A stretch of 60,000 nucleotides of DNA from Zygnema cylindricum (lineage: Eukaryota; Streptophyta; Zygnematophyceae; Zygnematales; Zygnemataceae): positions 236,099 through 296,098 of the forward strand of contig JBBHKE010001874.1 of assembly GCA_037447655.1 (NCBI GenBank), read 5' to 3'. Below are positions 44,459-56,554 of this stretch, piece by piece; the stretch's first letter is position 1; each line of letters starts with the position of its first letter. The translations under genes and the position numbers were made by a program. Below the pieces are notes generated by a model that was not told the DNA's origin, searched no databases, and was given only the letters and a program-made list of their open reading frames with translations.

Positions 44459-45571
44459 TCTGTTGGAAATTACTGTAGCGTTCTCGGGCGATGTATTTAC
44501 ATCGGCGAACTTAACGATTTTTGACGGCGTGACGAAATGATACGTAAGAAATTCAATAGACAATTCCACGAACCTTAATTTTCTTACAGAAATGCTCAAA
44601 ATCAGCGTGCGGCAGTTCGTGGTAGAAAAAGACGCACGGCACAATTTCATTCCGCAACGCACACATTTATTTCATTGCAGGATGACACACAAGTAGACAT
44701 AAAGTGCATCAAGTCATCAATTCATATCATATCTCATTTAACAAATGCATCAATTTTATTTATCAAGTCTTGTACATTCTTGTTTAAGATTCTTACAATA
44801 GCATTTGGAATGAGATTGCGGATTTATTAGAATATTCTATTCAAAACATTTTACTTTAATCGGGGTTCACTTCAACTTTCGCTACTCTATTGTTGTAAAC
44901 TCTATGCTTCTTCCAATCCTATTTACTTTGTGATTCACTAAAAGGCTAGTTCGTTGTGCATTAATGTTCTGTATCTACAAGCTGGGCATGCACTGGTTTG
45001 TATAATGGTTCAAACCTAGGAGATTTGTCCCTTCGTATAATAGAATCGGCCCGATGTTCAGATGTAATAATATTCTCTAAGATCACACAAACTCAACAAG
45101 AGGTGGAACGGGAGATATATGAGGAGAGAGGAATGGTTAGAGAGTGAGAGCGAGAGTGCAAAGGTGAGGAAAGGAGAGGAAGAGAAGAGTTGGAGGGGGG
45201 GAAGGGTTAAAAAGGGAGGGTTGTGTTAAAACACACTTTTAGTTGAGTCATTAGTGAAACATATATATCCGTTGTACTTAAGTGCTTGTTTTATTTTCAA
45301 GGAGAAATTTTTGTTCCACTTATGTATTACATAGGTTCGTGTAAAGTCATTGTTAGTGTATAGGTACCTTCACTTCTATTAGAACACATTGTACTTATTG
45401 TAGTTGACCCGTTCATTTCTAGAATTGGTGGTCGTTAGCAGATTTTTTCATTATGAATTCTATGAATAGAATATTTATTTTGATTCAAATTTTGAAGTCC
45501 ACCAACTTTTTCGTTGGCCGTAGTTTTACCTCTTTTTCCTTTGCCGCTACCTTCTGGAAAAAATGTAACTA
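44459..45571. other. No gene seen
   Basis: Unassigned DNA right of the hAT element, with a GA-rich stretch near 45100-45200. Confidence 0.45.
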
Positions 45572-45770
45572 CACCGCTAATCGCTATTAGTGTTGATAAC
45601 CCTAATTTGGTCGCGACTTTTTTTGACCAAAAATAACATAAAAAAGTTAACAACATTTTTTAAGGATGTGGAATACCATATTCCGCGTCTCTTTGCACTA
45701 AATTAGTATTGCTAATTATTTATTTGCATAAACACTAATATATCTTTAACAATAATAACGATTAGCAGTG
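45572..45770. mobile_element. Tc1/mariner-type MITE, 199 bp, flanked by TA
   Basis: Left end CACCGCTAATCGCTATTAGT after TA (45570-45571); right end AATAATAACGATTAGCAGTG before TA (45771-45772). Both TA copies are intact. Confidence 0.8.
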
Positions 45771-46154
45771 TAGTGCACTCTACATCTAGAGCCAAATCTT
45801 CTTTTTGTACACTCAATCCACCAATTACAACAAGAAAACATTTTCGTCCCTTTTATTCTTTTTTTTGTATTCTTCTTGTTTATTTTTGTTTTTTATTTTA
45901 AATTAATTCTCCTCTTCCTTATCTTTGATATCTTTCTCCGATTTCTCTCTCACCAATGCCCACCGTTCTTTTACCTTCAAGAAGTTGCGGCTGGGTGGGG
46001 GAACTTAAGAGAGGGCGAGGTGGATTTGTAGAGAAAATAGAGTTGAGATACCTTATGGCTTAGAATGAAAGCAACCTCTATTGGTTTTTCCGTTTGAGGA
46101 TTAAAAAAACGACAAATATAATAGCGTTACAGGAGTTACTTTTCTTTTTCGTAC

Positions 46155-46158
46155 AAAT

Positions 46159-46224
<66 letters not shown>
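46155..46224. repeat. AT microsatellite
   Basis: (AT)n for about 70 bases, ending 15 bases before the G1 LTR. Confidence 0.9.
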
Positions 46225-46239
46225 GTATAACATATATCT

Positions 46240-47216
46240 TGTAACAGTAATAAGGGATCGAACTTGTTTGTAAATGGGTATAGTGTCACAAATATAGAGT
46301 TATGAATTTGGTAGACGCCCGCGAAAGACTCGCACGATTTGGAGTTGTATTTTAAATGTTATAGTGATTGGTGTATTTAAGCGACAACACGAGGTCAAAA
46401 TAACAAAAGAGTGTTCGTTATAGCGGGTTAATGGGTCAAATTAGTAGCGGAATTTTCGGTGTACGTTTGATAAAGTAGTAATAGTTGTTTGGTACACATG
46501 ATGTTTAGTTTCGTACGATTTGTAGTACGAAACGTCATAAGTCAAATTTTGTAAGTTCGTTGGTAGTTTCGCGTGTGAAACTTGTGAAGCGCGAACATGC
46601 GAAGTCGCGTTTCAATTCGTGTGCACTTTTGCACGTAAATGTTACGTAGTGAAATGTAGCATTTGATTGGTTAGAAATGCTACGTAGTTAGTTATATATT
46701 TCGCACGTTTTTGCATTGGTTAGTCTGAGTCTTAGAATCTTATCTGAGTCTTAGTTGATCAATGATTGGCCCGAGAAAAGCTTGTTCAACGGAGCCTTGA
46801 ATTTGGCCTGGCTGGTACAGAGCGATGATGGATAAATGGTGAAGTCCAAGAGAAAAGTAGGCATCTTGTGGAAAATTTTGTGGAAATTTCGACTGATCTT
46901 GGTCCGGAGGGAATAATACCAAATTGGAGCAATGGCATTTTGCACGGAAATCTTTTACTAACTAAGTAGTGTTTTAGTAGTTAAGAGATAGATTATTTAA
47001 GAGTGTAGAGCAGTGGAAAATATTTTAAAAGAATGGTAGAGCGAAGAGGGCAAGAGACCAAGCTGAATGTCATGTGGACTGAAGCTTCTTCTAATTTAAA
47101 GTTGATCATTATGTGAGTGTTGTCCAATGTGAAAGTGTAATTTCCACTATTTAGAATGTGTGGTTGAAATTCGTTGTAGTAATGGGATTTTTTAAGAGGT
47201 AGGAAATCTAGTTACA
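46240..47216 (+). repeat. 5' LTR of LTR retrotransposon G1
   Basis: 977 bp starting TGTAACAGTAATAAGGG and ending ATCTAGTTACA. It aligns along its whole length with 58387-59352. A GATTGG box and TATATATTT near 46690 precede a long R/U5 part. Confidence 0.88.
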
Positions 47217-47218
47217 TA

Positions 47219-47230
47219 TGGTATCAAAGC
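47219..47230 (+). promoter_or_regulatory. Primer-binding site of G1 (tRNA-Met 3'-end type)
   Basis: TGGTATCAAAGC two bases after the LTR. It differs by one base from TGGTATCAGAGC, the common primer-binding site matching the 3' end of plant-type initiator tRNA-Met. This is a different priming mode from elements A2-D. Confidence 0.82.
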
Positions 47231-47336
47231 TTTGGTTAGAAGCCAGGAGAAGCTTGCTCACTCGAAAATCGACTGCTGTTTTCGATGAGGGTGCTCTGAC
47301 CCGTGTCGTTGGAACCACAATGTGAAGTGGTAGGGG

Positions 47337-47596
47337 ATTGGAGGAAACTAAGTGACCACAGTGCTAGGGGACGCCGATTAGATGTGGGGCGTGTTTAGGT
47401 CTTAAAGACTCAGGCGGGGTGGGTGGTGTAGCCACTGCTAAATCTCACTCCAATTACCTAGAGGCCATTGGAGGAAACTAAGTGACCACAGTGCTAGGGG
47501 ACGCCGGTTAGATGTGGGGCGTGTTTAGGTCTTAAAGACTCAGGCGGGGTGGGTGGTGTAGCCACTGCTAAATCTCACTCCAATTACCTAGAGGCC
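47337..47596 (+). repeat. 130-bp near-perfect tandem duplication in G1 leader
   Basis: 47337-47466 and 47467-47596 each run ATTGGAGGAAACTAAG to TACCTAGAGGCC, with one visible difference (GCCGATT/GCCGGTT). The related G2 leader has a single copy. Confidence 0.93.
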
Positions 47597-47989
47597 AAAC
47601 AAACTTGCCTTCTCCTACCAATGATTCATGTGTAGAGGGAGGGCTTGAAGCCATGAAGGGTGAGTATGTGAGGATTAGAGAGTAAAAGATCTTGATGTTG
47701 TGCGAAATGGGAAATTTACTAATGGAGGAGAAGGAAAGTGAAGTGTTTTACTTCTTCAAGAGCAAAGGAGTTCAAAAATGACTTAAAACTTTTCAAACCC
47801 TAAATTGTTACCTTGGAGAGCTTTTCAATTTTTTTTGCTGTTGTAAAATTTATGGCTGAATCTTACCTTTGAAAGCTTTCAATTTTGCTTTTGCAAAATT
47901 CATGGGAAAATTCTTACCTTTCTGTTTCAATGTTTAAAAAATTGAATTTGTACTAACTTACTTTCGACATCTTATTGATTTATTAGATT

Positions 47990-48995
47990 TTGATCTTTTT
48001 TGAAGAATTTGTTGAAGAGAAGAAGTCTTGGAGTGGAGCAATCCGAGAACTTCAATTCTGCAACAAATTTATTTGGGAAATTATATTCTATCTTTATTTT
48101 TGTTTGATTTCATTGTGTGTTAATGGTAAATACTGCATGGAAACATTAAATGGAGAATACCTTGAATGTTTTGAAGAAACGTACCGTGAAATTGGTTAAA
48201 AGATTTAATAATCATATTGCAGCTGTGGATGAAACAATTTCTGAATTGAAAAGCGAATTGAAGGATGTCAGGAATATGTGAATGTTTCAAATCAGCAATT
48301 AGATGAGGTAATTAATTTAATTCACACACGAAATGATGATAATGACCAAAAGGGTGAGAGTAGTAAAAGAAATGTCAGTTTTAGCGGGGATGATAATGAT
48401 TGACCTAAAAAGATAAGATATTTGAAATTGTCTATCAGTGAGGCACCATCTTTTGATGGAAAAATGATTAATGAGTTGGATGCGTGGATATTCCATATGG
48501 AATATTTATTGGAATCTAGGAATTGTGATCGTGATGATCACATTTTTTTTAATGTTAGTTTTCTGAATGGCGATGCTCATATTTTGGTATTACACCCAGA
48601 AAAGGTATAGTTTAATTCCTGATAATGTTGATTGGGAAGCTTATAAAACCGAGATCAAATCGAGTTTCTTGTTTGTCACTTATAAATCCAAAATGGAAGA
48701 AAATTGTGGAACTGTAAACAAACTACATCTATGAAGGATTATATTGTGGAATTTGAATCATCTAGCATTCATGTAAAAGGTTTGACTGATCAAATGTCTA
48801 AGTTGCATTTTTTGAATTATCTGTTTCCCATACTAAAATCGGAACTGAAACATTAAAAAATTAGTAATTTGAAAGAATTACAGGGTAAAGCATTGGAATT
48901 CGAGGACTAGTTGGTGTATAATCGGGAAACTTAATTAGTTAGAGGTTATTTGAATAAAGTATCAAAGTGGGGTGAGGAGGAATTTGTGGAAAAAG
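47990..48995 (+). pseudogene. Gag remnant of G1, cut by the inverted LTR pair
   Basis: Gag-like pieces in shifting frames are SEAPSFDGKMINELDAWIFH (48425 onward, the common gag start in front of a W..M segment), then TSMKDYIVEFESSSIHVKGL and KLHFLNYLFPILKSEL, and KELQGKALEFED. This order is typical of retrotransposon gag. Stops and frameshifts are frequent. Homology stops at EEFVEK, where TGTCATG begins. No pol is seen; Gypsy or Copia membership is open. Confidence 0.72.
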
Positions 48996-50480
48996 TGTCA
49001 TGCCGCATCTCGTCGGCCATTTTAGTTGTTTATATTTAGGTGTTAGGACGGGCAGCCGCTACACTAATTTGTATTTGGGTGTTATTTGGGTTTCGCAGGA
49101 CTGTACGACGTGTACCGTACGACCTACATTCTCCGTAATTTCCGGGATGACGATTTGGACCGTACCCGCGGTCTTACCGTACGACATATATGTCCCGCGA
49201 TTTCCGCCGATAGTGGATTTGATTATTTCGCGTCGACCGTACGACTTACGTCGACCGGAATTCCCGCGGCCACAAATTGGACCATACTTGCGGTCTTGTC
49301 GTACCTGTTTTTATTTCCCGGATATCCGACGACAATGAATCGGGTCGATTCACGTCGACCGTACTTATTTATTTTTTCCAAGATTTTTCGCCGACAACTT
49401 ACGTTAAAATTCACGACGGTAAAATTAAACTTACTGTACTATATACATTTTCCGCGATTCTCGCCGACGACAATTTTGATCATTTCAAGGCTACCGTACA
49501 AGCTTATATTCCCTTGAATCCCGACCAACAACAAATTTTAATCATTTCGCATGGAGTAGCATCTCGGTTGTTGACACAAAGTATGTGATTTTCGTAATAT
49601 CACATCTGGACCGTCGACGCAAGTGACAGACAAATCGGGTGTCAGTTCTGACGAAGCGACGTGATTGGACCATTTTAAGTCATGAACCATTTGGAGGTTC
49701 ACGGATTCACATGTAGATAGGAAGGGTTTAAATCCGTAGGTTATAGATTTTGTAACGTAGGGCATAGGATTTCGGCCTCCTATTGGCTGAATCCAAACTA
49801 GACGCAAATACTTACATAGCACGCTATACTCTGATTGGCTTGTTTTTGCTAGGCGTAGTTTTTGTTACTTAGTTCATTTGGGATCATTTCTTGCACACAA
49901 TTTTCAAGTACAAGAATTATTCATTTTATTTATTTTCAGTATTGAGGATTTTCTATAGCCATCTTTTTATTTGTAAAATTGTCCAGACAGCTTAGAGGCA
50001 ATTTTCTGCCTTTGCGTGAAGCGTCTAGTTTTCCATTACATTATCAATATATTGTAAATCCTTACATATTAATCTTTACGGCTTCAGCCAAGTCCTACTC
50101 GGTTTCCCTTTACTTTTTTCGTCATTTTGAGTGGATTTCAACCGCGATCTCACAACACCAACTTTTTTCCCTGGCTGTGGCTGAATTCTAATTAGTGTGG
50201 AAGTTGTATGTTGGGATTATTGATTTGTTGTGTTTATTTCTTGTGATAGTGTATTTATTTCTATTTGGCTTTTGCGCATCTTTTGAGTTTGGTTATCTCA
50301 AACCTCATAAGTGTCGGGCATATTGTCATTTTCAGTTTTTATTTATCTTTCTCGGTTGTTTATGTTTTGATTTATTTTATTTAAGTATAAATTCAGATTA
50401 TTCTCGATAAAGATAACTCCTGCTAGGAATATAAATAGACCGTGGGGCCTAGTGGTCATCCATCAGCTGAATAAACCGAC
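48996..50480 (+). repeat. H-family LTR, plus orientation (left arm of inverted pair)
   Basis: It begins TGTCATGCCGCATCTCGTCGG. The same 5' end, followed by matching GTTTATATTTAGG, GTTATTTGGGTTTCGCA, ACATGTAG.TAGGAAGGGTTT and AGTACAAGAATT blocks, is found on the other strand starting at 52473. The 3' end is set roughly where similarity to the other arm ends (GAATAAA after CATCCATCA). Frames at 49000-49590 lie in the LTR and are not genes. Confidence 0.78.
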
Positions 50481-51060
50481 CTAACCATAACCAGCTAAGT
50501 TGTTGACCTTTCTTTTTCTTTCACCTTGCCTGTTGTTATATTTATTCATTTTTCTCTTTCATGTCTTATTTCATTCACAATATATTTCATCGTTTTGGTT
50601 TGGGTTGAGCACAGCTGATGATATTGCATGCATCTTCATGTTATTTGATACATGCACGACAAAAGGTTTGAATGCGGGTTTGGTGAACAGGCAAAATACC
50701 TTTAAGGGAAATCAAAAAAGTGGATAGAGTAATGTCATAATGCTAGAAACAAATTTAACAATGAGGGGGATTCCTAAAGAGTGCATTTATGTGTCCCCCC
50801 ATTGGATCAAAGAATTCTCCTTTGTATATGAAGCCTCTAGTGAATTATAAATGGTCTTCTTTGTTGTGCATGTGTCCAATCAAACCAAAAATCATGCAAC
50901 CCAACCAGCTGGCGAGTAGAAAACGTGGAATAGACAACAGCAAAGCACATCCCGAAGCAAAAAGAATTATAATACAAAGCTAAAATGAATATGACAATGT
51001 AAAAATGAGATAACAGGTGGATAGGATAAAAGGTGAAAGGTGAGTGGGAAGCCGAGAGAG
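50481..51060. other. Spacer of the inverted LTR pair
   Basis: About 580 bp with no recognised coding region; a GGTTTGAATGCGGGTTTGGTG..CAAAATACC stretch may be a gag leftover. Confidence 0.4.
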
Positions 51061-52473
51061 AGATCCATTTATTCAACTAAGTTGATGGATAGCAACTAGG
51101 CTCCACGGTCTGGGCGTATTCTTTACAAGAGTTAGATCTAGGATTGCAAATCAAGAAAAAATAGCAACCGAAACAGAAAGTAATAAATAGCAAACTGTAA
51201 AGAATTCGAAATAACCGAATTTTAACAAAACTGACAATTATAACAGTAAACCACAAAATAGCAAATAATAAGAGAACCAATAAGTAAAACTAGCACGAGA
51301 AAAATACAAGAAGCAACGTTAAAAATCTGCACCAAATCCGAGATAACCAGATTCTAATACACTAATAACCAATCGCAAAAAAATGATAATAAAAACAAGC
51401 AATAAAAAGCTATTGAGAATCCGAGATAACCGAATCCTACCAAACACAAGCAAACTCCAATCGAGGCACCAGAAATTAGACAACAACAAGTCCAACTCCA
51501 ATTCACAAAATGCATACACAAAGGTCCAGAGATAGTAGTCGACAAAATCCACACTAAAAGAGGTTGTTGAAGGGTAAACGTGCGGACTCCGGCCAAAACC
51601 GGGTGAATTAAATTGTAGGGCTTACAAGGAAAGTATAATAGAGAAAAGAGAAAGACTAGGCTCTTAACTAACTAAGGCAGAAAAAGCCTTGCAGAAAAAC
51701 ATTGACAATTTGACTAGGAAAAAGACAAGGGAAAAAGACAAGAAAATGTAAGTCCTCTTCTATCAATTCTTGTACTCTCAAGTTATGAGAGTTCAAAACC
51801 TAAAGCAATAGCCTAAGTACCAACGAAACAGCCAAAGTACTAATTTTTGACATTTCTAACTAACCAATAGCGTGAGAGTATTTTACTCTACAATCTGCGC
51901 CTAGTTTGGGTCCTAGCCAATAAGCGACCACGACCATCTGCCTACGTTACAAAATTCACAGTCCGCGGATTAAAACCCTTCCTAACTACATGTGAATGCG
52001 TGAACCTACATGGGTTCACGACTTAAAATACAACCAATCAGCGTGCGTCGCCAACATTTCGAAATCGCACGTCGCGTCGCCTAGGTTCAAAATCATACGT
52101 CACGTCACAAACTTTCGAAATTGTATGTCGCGTCATTAATGTTCGAAATCGTACGTCGCGTCACTGACATTCCGAAATCATATGTCGCGGAATACGTGCT
52201 TAGAATCATTTGTCGCGTCACGCCAAAATCTGCGATAGAAAATTAAAGTACGGACGTTGTCGCGAGAATTACGTGAAATGTCAGTATGTACGGTAAACTT
52301 CGACGGCAGAAATTACACGAAAAATAAATATGTACGGTCAACATGTACGGCGATGTAAATATGTACGGTCTTGCGAAACCCAAATAACACACAAATACCA
52401 ATTAGTGTGGCGAGTGCCCATCCTAAACCCTAAATATAAACAAGAAAAGTGTCCGACGAGATGCGGCATGACA
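51061..52473 (-). repeat. H-family LTR, minus orientation (right arm of inverted pair)
   Basis: On the minus strand it begins TGTCATGCCGCATCTCGTCGG at 52473. A run of five to six GACGCGACGTACGATTTCGAA variants (period about 30 bp, 52040-52215) is a minisatellite specific to this arm. The inner part aligns with 55890-56550. Confidence 0.78.
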
Positions 52474-52888
52474 ATTTGATGAAACGTAGTCGTCTACATG
52501 TATTGTACGGCAAACGGAGTTGTTGCCGATTTTGAGTGAATGTCATGTAGTGAATTACGGTCGTTGATTAAGTTTACGTAGTTCACAAGTTAGGAATTTG
52601 TTCCTTTACGTGATAGACAATTAGCGTAGTACCTATTTCACCTACACATATAAAATGTACTCATGCTTGACATTGAAAATTAATCGTCAATCAACTGAAT
52701 GAATCTCTCCAATTTTCTTTACTATTATTTTTGCACTGAGTGCTTATTTTGTCGTGTAATTAATCTATCTTCTTCCTTGTTCAGTAATTAAGCTTGTCTT
52801 CTCATATAGAGAGTTGTTTTCTTTAGCTTCTTGTCTTTTAATTGATTGATCCTATCCTATGGCCACTTTTTCTAAATCTCAACACTTT
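52474..52888. other. Unclassified LTR-like segment
   Basis: No coding potential. ATATAAAATG near 52650 and the terminal TCTCAACA suggest part of another LTR, but no partner copy is in the window. Confidence 0.3.
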
Positions 52889-53040
52889 TAACTATAAAGG
52901 TCATTTTTGACCAAGCATAACTTACTACTCAAGGGAGCAAATTCAAAGATCTCTTTTGCGTTTGACGCAGGGGAGTCGGGCCCTCATAGGGGGTGAGGTT
53001 GGTCAAAAATTTTGTTGGGCCAGGTGGCTTCTGTTTAATG
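52889..53040 (+). repeat. Fragment of a B-type Copia LTR
   Basis: ACTATAAAGGTCATTTTTGACC and TAACTTACTACTCAAGGGAGC match 12625-12800 of the B 5' LTR. Both ends are truncated; no tRNA-like or gag part is attached. Confidence 0.75.
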
Positions 53041-53229
53041 GGAATGTCGTGCATGAGCGACAAGCAAGCGAATATGCATCACAACCAGCAAAGTCATGCT
53101 CACAAACATATATACCAGCAAACTTAAATATGAAAAGTCAAAAAATATATACACCATGAGAAGGAATAAAGGTGAAAATGACCCAAAGAGAGAAGGGGAA
53201 GAATACTCCCCTAGAGTGAGTGGACCCAA

Positions 53230-54137
53230 TATTTACCTAACCGCATATTCAACAGCTTGCTCAAAGGTAAATTTCAGCATGTATGTTTGACTAAGATGAG
53301 TCTGAATGAATATTTCGATTGAGGAGGGAACTGTCCCACGAATTTCTGGAAAGCCTCTGCATCGGACATAAGGTCCGGTAAGGCTTCTCGAAGGGTTTCC
53401 ATTCGAGCTCGTAAAGCGAAGCAGTCTCACCCGGCTTACGTTTGAAGTTCATCAACTCCTTCACTTGATCGGGATTCTGCATCCGATATTCCTCTTGAAG
53501 GAGATCGAACATGACCGATAGCGGGTCACGCAAAAGAATTGTTCCCCCCGGTCTAGCTGGGACTGCCGCTCGAGCAGCCACAGCATACTGATGGGGAATC
53601 TCGGGAACAGCTGGAAACAGCTTGTCTCCATTGACATCTAACACCGATGGGACAACCGCCTGGTAGGGAATTTCTACCTGGCCAATGACCTTATTCTACC
53701 CAGCCAATGACCTCAGCTACTATAGCAAACGTGGGAGCGTACTCCGTTATCGCTAGAATGATATCATACTTGCGAGTATATAGAGTGAAAGCCGAACCGC
53801 GAAGGTATCGACCGAGGAGAGAGAAAGCGACCCTAAGGTCGAACCGGTCTTGATATCGGAAAGCTAACTCCCTCATTTCTGTGTCATAAAGCATGCAGAA
53901 ATGAGATAAGGACATGGTATTCTTCAAACTAGAAAAACAGAATTGCATCCTACCCATGGATACCTCTGAGGAAGAAGCCATGTCGTAAAAAGGAGGATGC
54001 ACCGGTTGTTCCAAATTTGGACTAACCGAAAATTGAAATGTAAAAGGATGAGAAAAGATATCCTCTGAAAAGTCTTCTTCAGTTTTATCTAGGTATGACC
54101 TAGAGGAAATTGATGATAATGAGGAGACTGTGGTCAA
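53230..54137 (-). pseudogene. Gag remnant of LTR retroelement H2
   Basis: Minus-strand frames: a Ser-rich N-terminus from 54137, LYDTEMRELAFRYQDRFDLR and FSLLGRYLRG, a stop near 53691, then AARAAVPARPGGTILLRDP, MFDLLQEEYRMQNPDQVKEL, a KPGETASLYE motif typical of gag, a frameshift near 53410, RMETLREALPDLMSDAEAF with FVGQFPP, another frameshift, and LKFTFEQAVEYA. Much better preserved than H1. It lies with its leader and LTR to the right, in minus orientation. Confidence 0.7.
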
Positions 54138-55889
54138 CAGTGACCGAACTAACGGAGATCGAGGGCCGCAACCGAAATTGGTGCGTCCGTAGACTCGTGT
54201 AAACTAGAAATATGTAGGGTAGATCCGGATGGATAACGTAAGTTATCCCAATCCGTGGGCATAAACGAAGAGAAAACCCTCGATTATGACTGGAAATTTC
54301 GGAACGACCTAACTGAGGTGCTTCAAATGAAAGGCCAATCCACACAAAGCAAGTGAACACACGAAGTCTCTAGCACGACTCGGTGGTCAGATCTAGCAAA
54401 AAACCGGAATACCAAAACCTCTACCCTGCAAACAATGGGGCAAGGCCGAAGGGCCAGATCTATAAAAAAAAACACAAAACTATGTAGGCACCTTCTGGTG
54501 CAGATCTATAGCAGCACAGGCGGAAAAGTGTAAATTGTGCCACCTACGGCAAGATCTGTGAAAGAAAATCCAATCCATCCAATCCAGATAGTCACAGGGA
54601 AACCTCAAGGCCAATCACGGCCAGATAACATGCAAGGAAAGCGGGGAAATGCATACGCTCAACAAAACAGGTTCGAAATAGAACCAATTCACACCGATCC
54701 CTTACACAAGTATCCAAATTACAAAGGAAAGCTCCTGCACCCGCAAGGTATCGTGACACTTACAAAATACCATTAATAATCTAGTGATTATCAAAGGTGA
54801 GCCGCGACTAATTGTCACAGTCAGACTTTGCAGAGCGCCAAAGCGTGATTCCGCACCACACTCCGAATAATCTTGCCCAAAACCACAACTCAGCACCTAG
54901 GCGATTAATTCCCTGTTAGGATATGCGTATCAGCGCTATGCCACGCTATACCCAACTATAAAGCAGTGATAATTATATTTTATAATTTGTGCAACTCTAA
55001 TATATTGAATAAATATTTTTATTTTGCTAAGTGTTCTGAATGATTAATTTGGCAAGAGGAAAAGAAAGAAATTATCAAATCCAACACAAGCCAAACATCA
55101 ACTAGATAGCAAAGTAGGTTGCAACAAGAGTGAGGAAGATAGGAAATATGGAGAAAACTTCAAAGAAAAACACAAAATACTGTAGAATTAGGCAAAGAAG
55201 GTTTCCCAAACCCTATTTCCATGCTGTAAAAATAAAGAATCTTCGACCAAGGGATGGTATTCTGCTAACCTAGGGTTAATAATTCCAAAAAATAAACCCT
55301 AAATCCGTACAAACCCCAAAAATGGGGCCCAAACCCTAAATCTGGAGCCAAACCCTAATTTCGCAGATTAACCCTAAAATCTGACCCAAATTCAGACCTA
55401 AATCTGCAGCCCAGAAATAGAATGGTAACAAAATAGGAGACAAAGATTGGAAGCAAGAAAGAAGGAAACAAAAAACAAAAATAAAATTTGTTTTTTTTTT
55501 ATGGAGTAAAATTTATAATTTTAATTATTTGTTTAATATTTTTTTTTTCAAGGCAAAACTGAAAGCGAAAGAAAAAATGGAGAGAAAGTAGGAGGAAAAC
55601 CCGTAGAAAGATAAAGCCTGATCAAAAGGAAAAAACCAAATCAAAAATAGGTGGAAGAAAATTCAGAAATAAAAAGATAGATTTTATATTGAAAATAATG
55701 TATTTTTTTTTTCTTTTAGATTTTTGTTCTCACACCAAACTGAGAAGCAAAACTAAAAATGAAAGGTAAATTGGAAAGAAAATAGAAAGACCAAGCCAAG
55801 AAACAAAACTGAAATTGAATGTTGATATAATTTTTTTTATAAAATAAAATTTATATTTTTAATAATTTATTTTTTTGAAAAATATATTT
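54138..55889 (-). repeat. H2 leader with AACCCTAA-type motifs
   Basis: It matches the H1 leader. AAACCCTAA, AACCCTAAA and TAACCCTAA variants recur about nine times between 55205 and 55385. The part after 55450 is an AT-rich, loosely repeating tract. Confidence 0.6.
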
Positions 55890-56554
55890 TTTAGAAAAGT
55901 TTTTTCGGACAAGAATACTGAGCCACGAGGTAGCCACTAGGCTCTCGGGTCTTCAACGTATTCTTTACAACAGTTATCTCAAAGGAAAGCAACGAAGCAA
56001 AATAAACACTTCCAACCAAACCAAGAAAGTCGGATTTGGTCAAAATGGCACTTTTCCAAGACAACCGAAATGCCACACAAACAAATACACTCAAACAAAC
56101 AGTCAAGCTGTCCGTCCGGAGAACAGTGCAGCCAATACAAGATGCCACGCCTCAAGCCTCCACTCCACCGATCGCCAAAAAGACAAATTTGGAGGGAAAC
56201 CTTCGGACTTGGCCGAAGCCGTGTGGATTCAAAACGAGGCAGAACACAAGGAGAGAAAAATCCGTACGCTAACTAACATCTATCATTAGCTAACAGTAGG
56301 ATAAAGAAATAAAGGGCAATCGGTGGCAAGGAGGAAGCAAGGAAACTGCTCCACTGCCAAGAGAAAATTATTGTCCGAAATCTAAACTCTCTAAGTCTGA
56401 GAATTAGCCTAAGTAGAAGCTAAGCTACGCCTAACGCGAAACTAGCCTACGTCTAACCTATTTTACATGAATGAAAACTACTTAAGATGTTGGCCAATAG
56501 GCGGCCAACATCGTTTGCAGTACGTCTAACAAAATCCACAATCCAAAGGTAAAA
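55890..56554 (-). repeat. H2 5' LTR, truncated by hAT copy 2
   Basis: AGCCACTAGGCTC..CGTATTCTTTACAA and GCCAATAGGCGGCCA..TAACAAAATCCACA blocks match the inner part of the LTR at 51061-52473 on the same strand. This links the inverted LTR pair to the H gag family. The TGTCATG start is missing, replaced by hAT sequence at 56555. Confidence 0.7.

Noticed and set aside
46101-46289. Tyr/Ile repeat protein
   Set aside because: Translation of an AT microsatellite.
49000-49588. Overlapping frames of 100-140 codons
   Set aside because: They lie inside an LTR arm in several frames and are not conserved in the opposite arm.
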